Part shown: positions 17,457 to 26,064 of the stretch, in pieces | Layout: each line of letters starts with the position of its first letter | How positions within the stretch are numbered: position 1 is the first letter of the stretch | Source of the DNA: CAYFXE01 sp964347035 | GTDB taxonomy: Bacteria; Acidobacteriota; Aminicenantia; Aminicenantales; Aminicenantaceae | Direction of reading: 5' to 3' | Length of the DNA: 64,000 bases | Assembly: GCA_964347035.1 (NCBI GenBank) | Contig: CAYFXE010000013.1 | Location: 4,781 to 68,780 of the forward strand | Made by a program: the position numbers and the translations under genes | Notes under the pieces: model-generated | Database searches by the model: none | What the model was told of the DNA's origin: nothing | The model's input: the letters and a program-made list of their open reading frames with translations, nothing else

Positions 17457-18050
17457 TTAGCCTTTTTTTTCCATGAAAACCGCGTAAAGATATCTTTTAT
17501 TCTGCGAGGAGGGTTCCTTATGGACCGAATCCTTGATGAAGTGGATATGGAATAATTCTCCGAAGTAGCCCCTGATTTCATCTTGAGAGAGATTTTTATC
17601 GTAAGGGGGATTCTTGTCGCTGAAGCAAAGGAGATAGAACTTTCCTTTTGGATTCAAAAGCCGGCTGACAAGACTCACGTAATCGTGTTTATTCTTTTTT
17701 GAGATATGGTGGAAACATCCCCGGTCGAAGATGAAATCATACGTTCGATCATACTTGAATTTCATGACATCTCCAACATGATAGTCACAGCTCAGTTTTC
17801 TTTTGGCACTCCTCGTCTTGGCGATCTTGACAGCCGTCGGCGAGATATCCACCCCAGTGACTTGAAAACCTTTCGAGGCCAGGTAGAGGGAATTCGTTCC
17901 GTCTCCAGAACAGAGGTCTAAGACCAGTCCCTTTTTGATCTTCTCCTCTTTGAGGAGCCTGACGAGATGCCTGTCGGGTTGTTTGGTGTGCCACGGGATT
18001 TCGTTTAGAGAACGGCCCCTGTACATTTGATCCCAATCGTTCCTACTCAT
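17457..18050 (-). CDS. Class I SAM-dependent methyltransferase
   Basis: The 197-residue protein has motif I VLDLCSGDGTNSLYLA, the acidic VTGVDISPTAVKIA segment, YHVGDVMKFKYD and post-motif FDFIF-like DFIFDRGCFHHI. This resembles the thiopurine-methyltransferase/TehB group acting on small thiols or metalloid anions. It lacks the four conserved cysteines of ArsM arsenite methyltransferases. It converges on the ArsS-type operon and follows the DUF3179 gene by 17 bases, so it is co-transcribed with that gene. A function with the neighbouring ArsS-type pathway is possible but unsupported beyond proximity. Confidence 0.8.
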   Translation of the reverse strand: MSRNDWDQMYRGRSLNEIPWHTKQPDRHLVRLLKEEKIKKGLVLDLCSGDGTNSLYLASKGFQVTGVDISPTAVKIAKTRSAKRKLSCDYHVGDVMKFKYDRTYDFIFDRGCFHHISKKNKHDYVSLVSRLLNPKGKFYLLCFSDKNPPYDKNLSQDEIRGYFGELFHIHFIKDSVHKEPSSQNKRYLYAVFMEKKG

Positions 18051-18067
18051 TTTTCCTTTTTAGGTGT

Positions 18068-19078
18068 CTAATTTTTCATTTTCCAGACAATGCCGTCTTT
18101 TTGATGATGAGTCGCCCAGGAGAACCACATTTCATAATACCCGGGAACCATCTGCCCGTCCACGTAGACTTTGATTTCTCCCCCCTGGAATTCCACTTCG
18201 ATTTTTTTCCCTTCGATGTTTTTTCCCTTTCTTTCGGAGCCCAGAGACTTGGCAGGAAAAGCGACGTATTTATCATCGACGATGAAGACATACATGAGTT
18301 CTTTGGCTGAGAATCTGTTGTCGTGGATGTTGACAGGAAAATACAAATCTTCAGTGTCATTGTAATTTTCATATGGGTAGAGAGAGTAATCTCTGAAATG
18401 CCCGGTTTTATCACTCAATATCAGAGCTTGAGGATACCTGGATTTGAGTGTCTTGAAGGGAAGAAGCTGCATCTTGACCAGCTCGAGTTTTGTCCCTGTG
18501 TAATCTCCGACCACCGCTTCTCCACGCGACTGAGACCACAGTGATTCTGTCCGGTCATCATACATCAGAAGATTGGATTCGTACAGCTTGCCACTGACTC
18601 CGAACCGAAGCGTCTGTCCCTCGACACGGCGGTTGAAAACGATAGCCGAACCGCAGAGGGGACAGAAGGTGACAGCGATGTCCATACCTCCGAATGAGTC
18701 GTTGACGATCTCATGCCAGACCAGAATATTATACGGATAATATCGAACGACGTCTCCACTTTCGACAAGGACACCGAAAACGTCGTCCCTAAGGTTTGCT
18801 TTTTCACGAGGAATAAACTTTGGATTATGAATCGCAGGGATTCCATCTTTTCCGGGTCCACCATCCAGTATCTGATTCAACTCTATCGATCGCTTGTTCA
18901 AGTCTGTTCTAAAGCCGATGAAAGCGCGTTTTATGGATTCTTTGATCCGTTTCTGAGAGGTTTCTTCAGCGGTATTTGATACTGAACGAAGACCGAAAGT
19001 CTGGAGAGAAAGGATGATTAAAGACAGGAAGAGGGATGATAACCCTATGAACAAAGGCTTGCTCGATTTCATTGTCAT
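18068..19078 (-). CDS. DUF3179 domain exported protein
   Basis: The 336-residue protein has an N-terminal hydrophobic segment (residues 8-28) that acts as a signal or anchor, then the DUF3179 hallmarks VWHEIVNDSFGG, VTFCPLCGSAIVFNRR, SGKLYESNLLMYDDRT and ESLWSQSRGEAVVG. DUF3179 proteins are widespread envelope proteins of unknown activity; the FCPLCGSA cysteines could bind metal or form a disulfide. Two in-frame ATGs (19078 and 19072) are possible, with GAGAAG just upstream. It leads a two-gene minus-strand unit with the methyltransferase, and a palindrome overlaps its promoter. Confidence 0.85.
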   Translation of the reverse strand: MTMKSSKPLFIGLSSLFLSLIILSLQTFGLRSVSNTAEETSQKRIKESIKRAFIGFRTDLNKRSIELNQILDGGPGKDGIPAIHNPKFIPREKANLRDDVFGVLVESGDVVRYYPYNILVWHEIVNDSFGGMDIAVTFCPLCGSAIVFNRRVEGQTLRFGVSGKLYESNLLMYDDRTESLWSQSRGEAVVGDYTGTKLELVKMQLLPFKTLKSRYPQALILSDKTGHFRDYSLYPYENYNDTEDLYFPVNIHDNRFSAKELMYVFIVDDKYVAFPAKSLGSERKGKNIEGKKIEVEFQGGEIKVYVDGQMVPGYYEMWFSWATHHQKDGIVWKMKN

Positions 19079-19092
19079 CTTCTCTTTTTATT

Positions 19093-19133
19093 ATTATAAC
19101 AAAAAACTTTACTAATTACATCATATTAGTAAA
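19093..19133 (-). promoter_or_regulatory. Promoter with overlapping palindromic operator
   Basis: On the minus strand TATAAT (19098-19093) lies about 15 bases before the DUF3179 start. Immediately upstream, over the -35 region, is a perfect 9-bp inverted repeat: TTTACTAAT (19108-19116), eight-base spacer, ATTAGTAAA (19125-19133). No good -35 hexamer is seen, which fits a regulated promoter. The binding protein is unknown; the interpretation is based on symmetry and position only. Confidence 0.4.
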
Positions 19134-19194
19134 ATATACAAAAAGACGATGAAATTCTCAGGGTGTTGATTATCGGATGAAAATCTCTTAGGAG

Positions 19195-19617
19195 CTAAAA
19201 CTTGACGCTGAAGCCTAACCTGTACTCGGGTGTCGCGTGACTTTCGATCGGGTGGAGAATTTCCGAGAACAGAAACAGAAATCGCGTGCCGACTGCTAGA
19301 TAAGGATATTGGTAGCCTTGGTTTCGTGAGTATTGAAAGCCTCCGCCTCCGTAGAAGCGGAAGATAATGATTTTACGAGGAATAGAATAGACAGCGCCTG
19401 TCCGGAATTTGAGGTCCGAGTCAGATCCTTGATAATCCAGGTTGGCCGTCGCGTAAAGATTGTCTACAAGGCGGTGTTGGTAACCGATATCGAGAGGATT
19501 GATGAAGAAGGAGAAATTCAGGTATCCTTTCGGAGTTCTTTCTTTTGCCGATAGAATGCCTCCCATCAGGATAAGAAGTAGCAGTCCTGCCAAGCTCATC
19601 GAAACTATCTTTTTCAT
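19195..19617 (-). CDS. Small outer-membrane beta-barrel-like protein
   Basis: The ATG at 19617 follows GGAGGG and opens a signal peptide (MKKIVSMSLAGLLLLILMGGILSA). The mature part, about 115 residues, has alternating aromatic strands (GYLNFSFFINPLDIGYQHRL, IIIFRFYGGGGFQYSR, YRLGFSVKF) and ends in Phe, as small eight-stranded barrels do. No family is recognised. An earlier in-frame GTG would place the ribosome site inside the gene, so it was not used. It stands alone between the DUF3179 unit and the peptidase gene. Confidence 0.6.
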   Translation of the reverse strand: MKKIVSMSLAGLLLLILMGGILSAKERTPKGYLNFSFFINPLDIGYQHRLVDNLYATANLDYQGSDSDLKFRTGAVYSIPRKIIIFRFYGGGGFQYSRNQGYQYPYLAVGTRFLFLFSEILHPIESHATPEYRLGFSVKF

Positions 19618-19801
19618 TTGTCCCTCCACTCTGTTTTTAAATTTCGCTAAATATGGAGCAAGATGTGTGCCAAGTTGTCTTTTCCTGGTTCAGTCTATCC
19701 TGTGACCTATAAAGAGGACAGATGTAATTCCTGTGCGTCCGGAAGGGAATCAGAATAGGAGGGTCAAAATTACTCTTGATTTTAAGGGCAAATTTCTGTA
19801 T

Positions 19802-21709
19802 CTATCGATTTTTTTCCGATTCTGAAACGCCTTTAAGATGCTTATCCAGGAATTCGAGGATGGCTTGATATCCTTCGATTTCGTTTTCTTTCTTGATGAA
19901 TCCGTGGCCCTCATCATCAAAGACAATGTATTCTACGGGTACGTTGTTTTTCTTGACTGCTTCGACGATTTCGTCGGACTCGACTTTGAGGACGCGAGGG
20001 TCGTTGGCTCCCTGCAGAACCATCAGGGGCTTGATGATTTTTTCGGCATGAAAGAGCGGAGAAATGCTCTTTAAGTATTCTAAATCTGTTTCTGGATTTC
20101 CCAACTCAGCATACAGAGCTTCTTTAAAGGACTCCCACCAAGGAGGGATGCTCTTCAGGGTCCGAACCCAATTCGAAATACCAAACAGATCCACGCCAGC
20201 AGCGAATGCATCTGGTCTGAATGTCAGAGCGGCCAGGACCATATAACCACCGTAACTTCCTCCCAGGATAGCGATCTTGTTTTCATCGACATAGCCTGTG
20301 GAGATCAGGAATTTTTTGGCTTCCACGCAGTCATCCAGGTCATCCTGTCCGTGTTTCATATCATCCAGTTTGAAAAAAGTCTTACCGTAACCCGAACTTC
20401 CTCTGTTATTGACATCGATCAGGGCATAGCCGTGGTTAACAAGAAACTGAGTCACAGGACGATAACCGATGCGGGCTTGTCCACCCGGCCCTCCGTGGAC
20501 TCTGACTATGGCTGGAGCTTTATCCCCCGGCTTTACATTATGGGGTTTGTAATAAATAGCCGGAATCTCCAGGCCATCGAAAGACTCGTACCGGACGACT
20601 TCAGCTTCGACAAGATCATCAGCATCGATTTCCGGGTTCATCGTATTCGTCAGTTGGGTGTACTGACTGGTCTCGAAGTTGTACACAAAAAGGTTATTCG
20701 GTGAGCGGGAACCGTTGAAATAAAAGGCCATCAGGTTTTCACTCTTCGAGATATTGACCGAAGTGATGTTTCCATCGGGCAGCTCGGGCAGGGTCATCGG
20801 CTGACCCGTCACCGTGTCGTAGACTTTGATCACGGTTTGGGCATCCTGGTTGATCCCGACGACACGGTATTTGCCGTTCCGGGAAAAGTAGGAATACATG
20901 ATATCCCAATCTGTTCGCTCGATGGTACTGGAGTTTCCTGTTTTGATGTCATATTTTTTCAGATAATTGAATTCGCTGTCTTTGTTCGTCAAATAGTAAA
21001 GGCTTTTTGAGTCAACGCTGAACGTCTGTGGGGCATAATAGACATCTCCTTCATGGGGAGTCAGATGTTTCAATTCTTCGGTTTCTCTATCAAGAAGATA
21101 GATGTCGGTGTTGTGTTCAGTGATGACTTTTAGAAAACAGATATATCGCTTATCTCTAGATATGGTACCTAGCTGGTAGCCTGGGTCATTCTGGTAGATC
21201 ATCTCAGGGGAAAAGGTTTCGATATCCATCTCATAGACATCCATGAACCGCTTGTCTCTTTTGTTGGAACCGAAGAAAAAGCTTTTCTCATCAAAGCTCC
21301 ACCCATAAAACACCGATCGGGCTTTTTCAATCGGAGTTAAATCCTTAACAGTCCCATCTTCCTCTCTCAGATAGATGTGGTAGATCTCGTTTCCCCCTTG
21401 GTCACTTAGGTAGATAATCCGTTCATCCTTCGGGAAAAAAGAACGAGCAAACACAGCATCATCCGTGGATTGGGTGATTTGGGTCGGCTCGCCGCCTGTA
21501 ACAGGAATCGTGTAGGCGTTGAAAACACCTGTTTGATTACTCGAGATCAATATTTTTTGTTCATCGGCAGAAAAAGAACTTCCGAAGATCTCGACTGTGT
21601 CCATGAATTGTTCGATAGTGTACTGTTTTACCTCGCGGCGTTCGTCTTTTTGACAGAAGCAAAAAAGAACAACACAGATCAAGAGAAGGCCTATGATCTT
21701 TTTTTTCAT
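19802..21709 (-). CDS. S9-family prolyl-oligopeptidase-type peptidase, exported
   Basis: The 635-residue protein starts at ATG 21709, preceded by GAGGAAAT, with a hydrophobic signal ending in a cysteine (FCFC before QKDE), perhaps a lipoprotein. Residues about 40-370 form a WD40-like propeller (repeats such as VFARSFFPKDERIIYLSD); the C-terminal 260 residues are an alpha/beta hydrolase with nucleophile GGSYGGYM, Asp in GANDPRV and His in DDEGHGF. Such enzymes cleave short peptides or acyl-amino acids in the periplasm. Peptide use fits a protein-degrading heterotroph. It precedes no obvious partner; the secreted esterase gene lies upstream on the same strand. Confidence 0.9.
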   Translation of the reverse strand: MKKKIIGLLLICVVLFCFCQKDERREVKQYTIEQFMDTVEIFGSSFSADEQKILISSNQTGVFNAYTIPVTGGEPTQITQSTDDAVFARSFFPKDERIIYLSDQGGNEIYHIYLREEDGTVKDLTPIEKARSVFYGWSFDEKSFFFGSNKRDKRFMDVYEMDIETFSPEMIYQNDPGYQLGTISRDKRYICFLKVITEHNTDIYLLDRETEELKHLTPHEGDVYYAPQTFSVDSKSLYYLTNKDSEFNYLKKYDIKTGNSSTIERTDWDIMYSYFSRNGKYRVVGINQDAQTVIKVYDTVTGQPMTLPELPDGNITSVNISKSENLMAFYFNGSRSPNNLFVYNFETSQYTQLTNTMNPEIDADDLVEAEVVRYESFDGLEIPAIYYKPHNVKPGDKAPAIVRVHGGPGGQARIGYRPVTQFLVNHGYALIDVNNRGSSGYGKTFFKLDDMKHGQDDLDDCVEAKKFLISTGYVDENKIAILGGSYGGYMVLAALTFRPDAFAAGVDLFGISNWVRTLKSIPPWWESFKEALYAELGNPETDLEYLKSISPLFHAEKIIKPLMVLQGANDPRVLKVESDEIVEAVKKNNVPVEYIVFDDEGHGFIKKENEIEGYQAILEFLDKHLKGVSESEKNR

Positions 21710-21834
21710 ATTATTTCCTCCTTTTAGCATGATTGAATTTGTTATCGAGACAAGTCCCGCACGAATTCACTGAGTTTAACGTAATCTCAGTAAATAGGTT
21801 TAAAGAGGACGTTGAAGCAAACATTTCCATTTAT

Positions 21835-23595
21835 TCAATACCGCCAGCTGGTCAAATCCGCACCCGGAGGGGCTGACTTGAGCAGGCGTTCCATGATCTT
21901 CGGAACATACATCTGGTTGTATCTCAGCCGGGAAATAGCATTAGGCCGCATATGGTCACCGTTCCAGCAGTGCTCAGCCCGGTCGCCGTAATCGATCTCT
22001 CCGTCATAATAAGGATCTTTGGTGCTCTCCAAGAATTCTTCCATCAGGTAGACAGCGTTGTTCAGGTAATAGTTGTCCATATCTCCGCAGTAGATATGGA
22101 TTTTGCCCTTGAGTTCAGGGCCCAGTGTCTTCCAATCCCTCTGGAGGATATACCGAAGGTCATAGTTTTCGCGCCAGTACCCGGCCACGTTGTGGTCGAT
22201 TTTCCCCGTTAGCTTGTTCCAGATCGGTTTTGGATAACCGTCCTCACCGACCGGGCCATACACAGCCTGCCAGACGTCAAACTGCTGTCCTGAACGGCCT
22301 TTGGTGCCGAGGACAAGCTCGAAATGATTCGCCTCTTCCAGAGTTACACTGACATGTCCTAGGTAGTTTCGTCTTTCCGGTCTCGGGGTTCGCTTCCACT
22401 GGCTGTCGATGTAGTAGGCATTGTTATCCTCGTAGATGTTGACCAGTTCATAGGCCCGGAAATCGATCGGATCAGGGCAGGCGGCGAAGCAGGCGTTGTA
22501 CTCATCGGGGTAGAAGACCTGGGCTGCCAGGGCTTCCCACCCGCCCGTGGAACCGCCGTACAGAAACCGAGCCCAACCCTCTCCTAAACACCGAAATGTC
22601 TTCTCGATGTAGGGGATGAGCTCGTAAGTGATGGCATCTCCGTACGGACCTAAATTTTCTGAATTCACCGCGTAGGAATCGTCATAATAGGGGTTAGCGT
22701 GTTGGATTTCGATGATAACCATACGCGGAGTTTCAGGAGCCGTCCAATATTTATAGAATTTGTAAGCATATTCCTGCCTGGTTTTGTTGTATCCAGGCCA
22801 ATCAAACCTCTGGCTGTACTCCGGTTTGAGGTCGGGGTCGGGCGGCGTCTCGCGAAATCCATCGAAGGTATAGGGGAAGTGCCCATGAAAAATACACAGC
22901 GGGTAGCGGGCGTCAGGATGTTCGTCAAAACCCTCGGGCAGGAGCACACAGGCTCCGAGATGCATCGGGCGTCCCCATAATTTTGTGAGACGCTGGCGCT
23001 GAATTTTGACAGGCGTGATGTATTTGGTATCTTTGGGGGCGGGTATTGGGGGGATTTGTTGATCGAGAGTGACCTGAATCATCTCTTCCTTCTGCGGATC
23101 GATCTTCACTTTTTGGGGAGTGCTGTACAGGTTTCCAGGAGCCCGGTTCCATCTCTGGCCTTCTCCTCGATCCATCGGAAGCTTGACAATGTGGCCGTCA
23201 GCCCGGTGGAAAGTTTCGTAGCGGTGGAGAAGGGCTTGAATCCAGTATTCTCCCGCAGGGATCTCTTGGATACTCTTCAAAGGAAAGCCAAAAACAGTAT
23301 CATCGATAATGGCTTTCTCACCTGGTTTCAGGCCGTCGACATCGATACCAAAAATGAGTTGAGAGTCTGGGCCCTCGCTGACCTGGAAACGGGGCTCTTG
23401 ACGATCGTCTGTGGAGATCATGAGCAGCATCCGTCCATCCAAAGGACCTGGATGCTGATCCAGATTGAAGGAGATCCCGAAGCGAAGCTTGAAGTCAGAT
23501 TCTCCTTTCTGGGATTGACCAGATGAAGATTGTAAGGGAATCAGGAAAAAACCAATGAGGAGGATGAGTAAAAGACTAGATTTTCTGTTGAGCAT
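21835..23595 (-). CDS. Secreted putative esterase (alpha/beta hydrolase)
   Basis: ATG 23595 with AAGGAG nine bases upstream opens a signal peptide (LNRKSSLLLILLIGFFLIPLQ). The 586-residue protein has about 230 N-terminal residues of beta-rich sequence, then an esterase-D-like hydrolase domain: YPLCIFHGHFPYTF oxyanion region, nucleophile FLYGGSTGGWEAL, CGDMDNYYL and a late His (AEHCWNGDHM). The substrate is unknown; acyl-sugars or polysaccharide esters are typical for the group. It starts 14 bases after the PurF-like gene stop and may be in one transcript with it. Confidence 0.78.
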   Translation of the reverse strand: MLNRKSSLLLILLIGFFLIPLQSSSGQSQKGESDFKLRFGISFNLDQHPGPLDGRMLLMISTDDRQEPRFQVSEGPDSQLIFGIDVDGLKPGEKAIIDDTVFGFPLKSIQEIPAGEYWIQALLHRYETFHRADGHIVKLPMDRGEGQRWNRAPGNLYSTPQKVKIDPQKEEMIQVTLDQQIPPIPAPKDTKYITPVKIQRQRLTKLWGRPMHLGACVLLPEGFDEHPDARYPLCIFHGHFPYTFDGFRETPPDPDLKPEYSQRFDWPGYNKTRQEYAYKFYKYWTAPETPRMVIIEIQHANPYYDDSYAVNSENLGPYGDAITYELIPYIEKTFRCLGEGWARFLYGGSTGGWEALAAQVFYPDEYNACFAACPDPIDFRAYELVNIYEDNNAYYIDSQWKRTPRPERRNYLGHVSVTLEEANHFELVLGTKGRSGQQFDVWQAVYGPVGEDGYPKPIWNKLTGKIDHNVAGYWRENYDLRYILQRDWKTLGPELKGKIHIYCGDMDNYYLNNAVYLMEEFLESTKDPYYDGEIDYGDRAEHCWNGDHMRPNAISRLRYNQMYVPKIMERLLKSAPPGADLTSWRY

Positions 23596-23609
23596 AAGAC
23601 ATTTCTCCT

Positions 23610-25010
23610 TTATTCGGCTCCGTCCCAGCAGTAGGTGCATAATTTTTCTTTGGGCAGACCGATGGCTTGGACAAGGTCTGGGAGGCGTTGGTAGCGTAGG
23701 GTCGTGAGTTTCAATCTCTCTCTTATGTTCTCCACCATGGATTCGTATTTGTCGGTGTCTGCGTTCGAGTACTCTTCTAGGTCTTGAGTGTCTCTGCCTA
23801 TCAAGGCTTTGATAGCTATCCTGGCCGCTAGATCCAACTCGGATCGTGATCTAGAAAAATTCAAGAATTTACATCCATAGGTGAGAGGAGGACAGGCTGG
23901 CCGCATATGAACTTCTAAAGCGCCGTGATCGTACAGCCTCTGAATCGTGTCCTTTAACTGGGTTCCTCTGACGATCGAGTCCTCACAGAACAGTAATTTC
24001 TTCCCCTCGATGATCTCCCGAACAGGGATGAGCTTCATCTTGGCCACCAAATCCCTCATATCCTGATCTTGAGGTATGAAACTGCGGTGCCATGTCGGAG
24101 TATACTTCACAAAAGGCCTTTTGAAAGGAACGCCGGCCTCGCTGGCATAACCCAATCCATGGCCGATGCCTGAATCAGGGATGCCTGCGACAAAGTCCAC
24201 GGTGACTTTATCCCTTTTGGCGAGAGTAGCGCCGCATCTGTTCCTGACGGCTTCGACGTTGATGCCTTCGTAGCTGGAAGCGGGATAGCCATAATAAACC
24301 CACAGGAACCCACAGATCTGCATCCTTCCTCTTGGAGGCTTCTTCTGCTCGATTCCCTCCTCCGTGATGAGAACGACTTCTCCTGGTCCGAGGGATTTTG
24401 AAATCACGTAATCCAGGTTAGGAAAAGCACATGTTTCCATCGTCACGGCGAAGCCTCCGTTTTTCTTACCGATGATGACGGGTGTTCTTCCCAGCTTATC
24501 CCGAGCGGCATAAACCCCTTTGTCTGTCAACACGAGCATAGAGCATGATCCTTCGATGGCTTCTTGGGCTTCCTGGATGCCATCCTCGAATGTGCCTTCC
24601 TGGTTGATCAATGTTGAGACCAATTCTGTGGGATTGATTTCCCCCATGCCCATTTCTGTGAAGTGAATCCTTCTCTGACTAAATGCCCTCTTGGCCAGCT
24701 CTTCGCTGTTCTGGATAACACCGACGGTGACGATCGCATATTTACCCAGATGAGAGCGGATCAGCACAGGTTGGTCATCAAAGTCGCTGATCACGCCGAT
24801 CCCTTTGTTTCCTTTCATATTCAACACATCAAGCTCGAATTTGGACCGGAATTGGGCATTCTCGATGTTGTGGATAAAACGTGTAAATCCCTCTGGGTTC
24901 AGCACGGCTAAACCACCTCTTTTTGTCCCGAGATGAGAGTGATAATCCGTGCCATAAAAGAGATCGATGACACAATCTTTTTGGGAAACGACACCAAACA
25001 GACCGCCCAT
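23610..25010 (-). CDS. PurF-like phosphoribosyltransferase lacking the glutaminase nucleophile
   Basis: A 466-residue homologue of amidophosphoribosyltransferase, which makes phosphoribosylamine from PRPP and glutamine. The N-terminal glutaminase domain reads MGGLFGVV where PurF has MCG, so the catalytic N-terminal Cys is missing; the glutamine-site LGTKRGG and SHLGKYAIVTVG segments remain. The PRPP loop is present (LLFCEDSIVRGTQ, residues 339-351). The four cysteines matching the Bacillus PurF 4Fe-4S ligands are kept: C233, C380, C458 and C461. It could use free ammonia or another amine, or have a non-catalytic role. Similar Cys-less paralogues occur in Bacteroidetes, so the loss looks ancestral and not a sequencing error. 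No purine genes adjoin it. Confidence 0.85.
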   Translation of the reverse strand: MGGLFGVVSQKDCVIDLFYGTDYHSHLGTKRGGLAVLNPEGFTRFIHNIENAQFRSKFELDVLNMKGNKGIGVISDFDDQPVLIRSHLGKYAIVTVGVIQNSEELAKRAFSQRRIHFTEMGMGEINPTELVSTLINQEGTFEDGIQEAQEAIEGSCSMLVLTDKGVYAARDKLGRTPVIIGKKNGGFAVTMETCAFPNLDYVISKSLGPGEVVLITEEGIEQKKPPRGRMQICGFLWVYYGYPASSYEGINVEAVRNRCGATLAKRDKVTVDFVAGIPDSGIGHGLGYASEAGVPFKRPFVKYTPTWHRSFIPQDQDMRDLVAKMKLIPVREIIEGKKLLFCEDSIVRGTQLKDTIQRLYDHGALEVHMRPACPPLTYGCKFLNFSRSRSELDLAARIAIKALIGRDTQDLEEYSNADTDKYESMVENIRERLKLTTLRYQRLPDLVQAIGLPKEKLCTYCWDGAE

Positions 25011-25124
25011 AATGTCCTCCTCGAAGGAGTGGCCTTGGCCGGAGATGGGATCTTGACTTTATTTTACTAAGGCCAAAACCGAGATGCTAATATGACAAAT
25101 TTTAAATTCGAATTCAAGAATAAA

Positions 25125-25153
25125 ATGACTTCCTAATCTTCATTTCGTATAAT
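25125..25153 (+). promoter_or_regulatory. Sigma-70-type promoter for the DUF4097-like lipoprotein gene
   Basis: ATGACT (25125-25130) and a perfect TATAAT (25148-25153) are spaced by 17 bases, 20 bases before the ATG at 25174, with GGGAGA as ribosome site. It lies in the divergent region shared with the PurF-like gene. Confidence 0.5.
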
Positions 25154-25173
25154 AAGAAATCAGGGAGACAAAA

Positions 25174-26018
25174 ATGAGATGGACTTTCGTTTTTACCTGC
25201 TTCCTGACTTTTATCCTTTTTCTCTCCACATCCTGTGTTCTGACCCTCGTGGATTATCGGGACCCTTCGGCGCGTTATCCGTCAGAACAATTCCACCGGG
25301 TTGTTCCCCTGAAACAGGGCGGAACTCTGTCCTTGATTAACGTCGACGGCCACATCGAAATTCAAGGCTGGGACAGGGATGAGGTGGAGATTAATGCAGA
25401 AAACGCTTCTCCTCGATGGCAGGAACGGAAAATTCGCGTCTTTGCGATCGGACGGTTTAGGCCGAGGGTGGATGTGGACAAATTTGAGGATTTTGTCAAG
25501 ATAAAAACCAGACTTCCCTCCGACGAACAGGACAGGCCGAGTATCGATTATTACTTGAGTGTGCCTCGTTCCATATTCCTCAAGGAGGTTGTCGGGAGAA
25601 GAGGGAGTGTCCTGATCGCTGATCTGTTTGGAGAGGCATACGTAGAACTCGAGGAAGGAGATGTCAGGGTCGAAAATTTTTCAGGCGCACTTATTGTTTC
25701 CGTGATCAGAGGTTCTGTTGTTCTTGAACTTTATGATTTAAGGAGTGAGGATGAAATCAGGATCACGAGCGCTATCGGGAATATCACCGTTTATCTCCAA
25801 CCCGAAGTCGAGGCCCAAATTGATGCCAAAACACCCAACGGAAGCATCTCATGCGAATTTGATCTCAATATTANNNNNNNNNNGATGATGAGGTAAAGGT
25901 GTTTCTTGAAAGAACGCTTCCTGCCAAAGAAGTCAATGAGCAGATAAAGGGGGGGGAAGGGGCTTATCTCTCCCTCAGCGCATCCGATGGAGATATCCAT
26001 ATCAGAAAGATCAAATAA
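25174..26018 (+). CDS. DUF4097-like lipoprotein, interrupted by an assembly gap
   Basis: The protein begins with a lipoprotein-type signal (FILFLSTSC, cysteine near residue 21) and continues as right-handed beta-type repeats (LSLINVDGHIEIQGWDRDEV, GDVRVENFSGALIVSVIRG), typical of DUF4097/adhesin-like proteins. After ten N at 25874-25883 a frame encoding DDEVKVFLERTLPAKEV and ending SASDGDIHIRKIK runs to the TAA at 26016. The two parts are out of frame by the given ten N, so the true gap length must leave a remainder of two when divided by three. The stop near 25897 read straight through the gap is an artefact. Function unknown. Confidence 0.75.
25874..25883. other. Assembly gap (ten N)
   Basis: A fixed-length scaffold join inside the lipoprotein gene. 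The coding frames on either side disagree with a ten-base distance, so the length is nominal. Confidence 0.95.
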
Positions 26019-26064
26019 GTTTGACTGAAGCTAAAAAATAAAATAGAAGAAGGAGGCAATAACC

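Noticed and set aside
17457..18050. ArsM arsenite methyltransferase for the ArsS-type operon
   Set aside because: The conserved arsenic-binding cysteines are absent and it is too short; only a general small-molecule methyltransferase can be supported.
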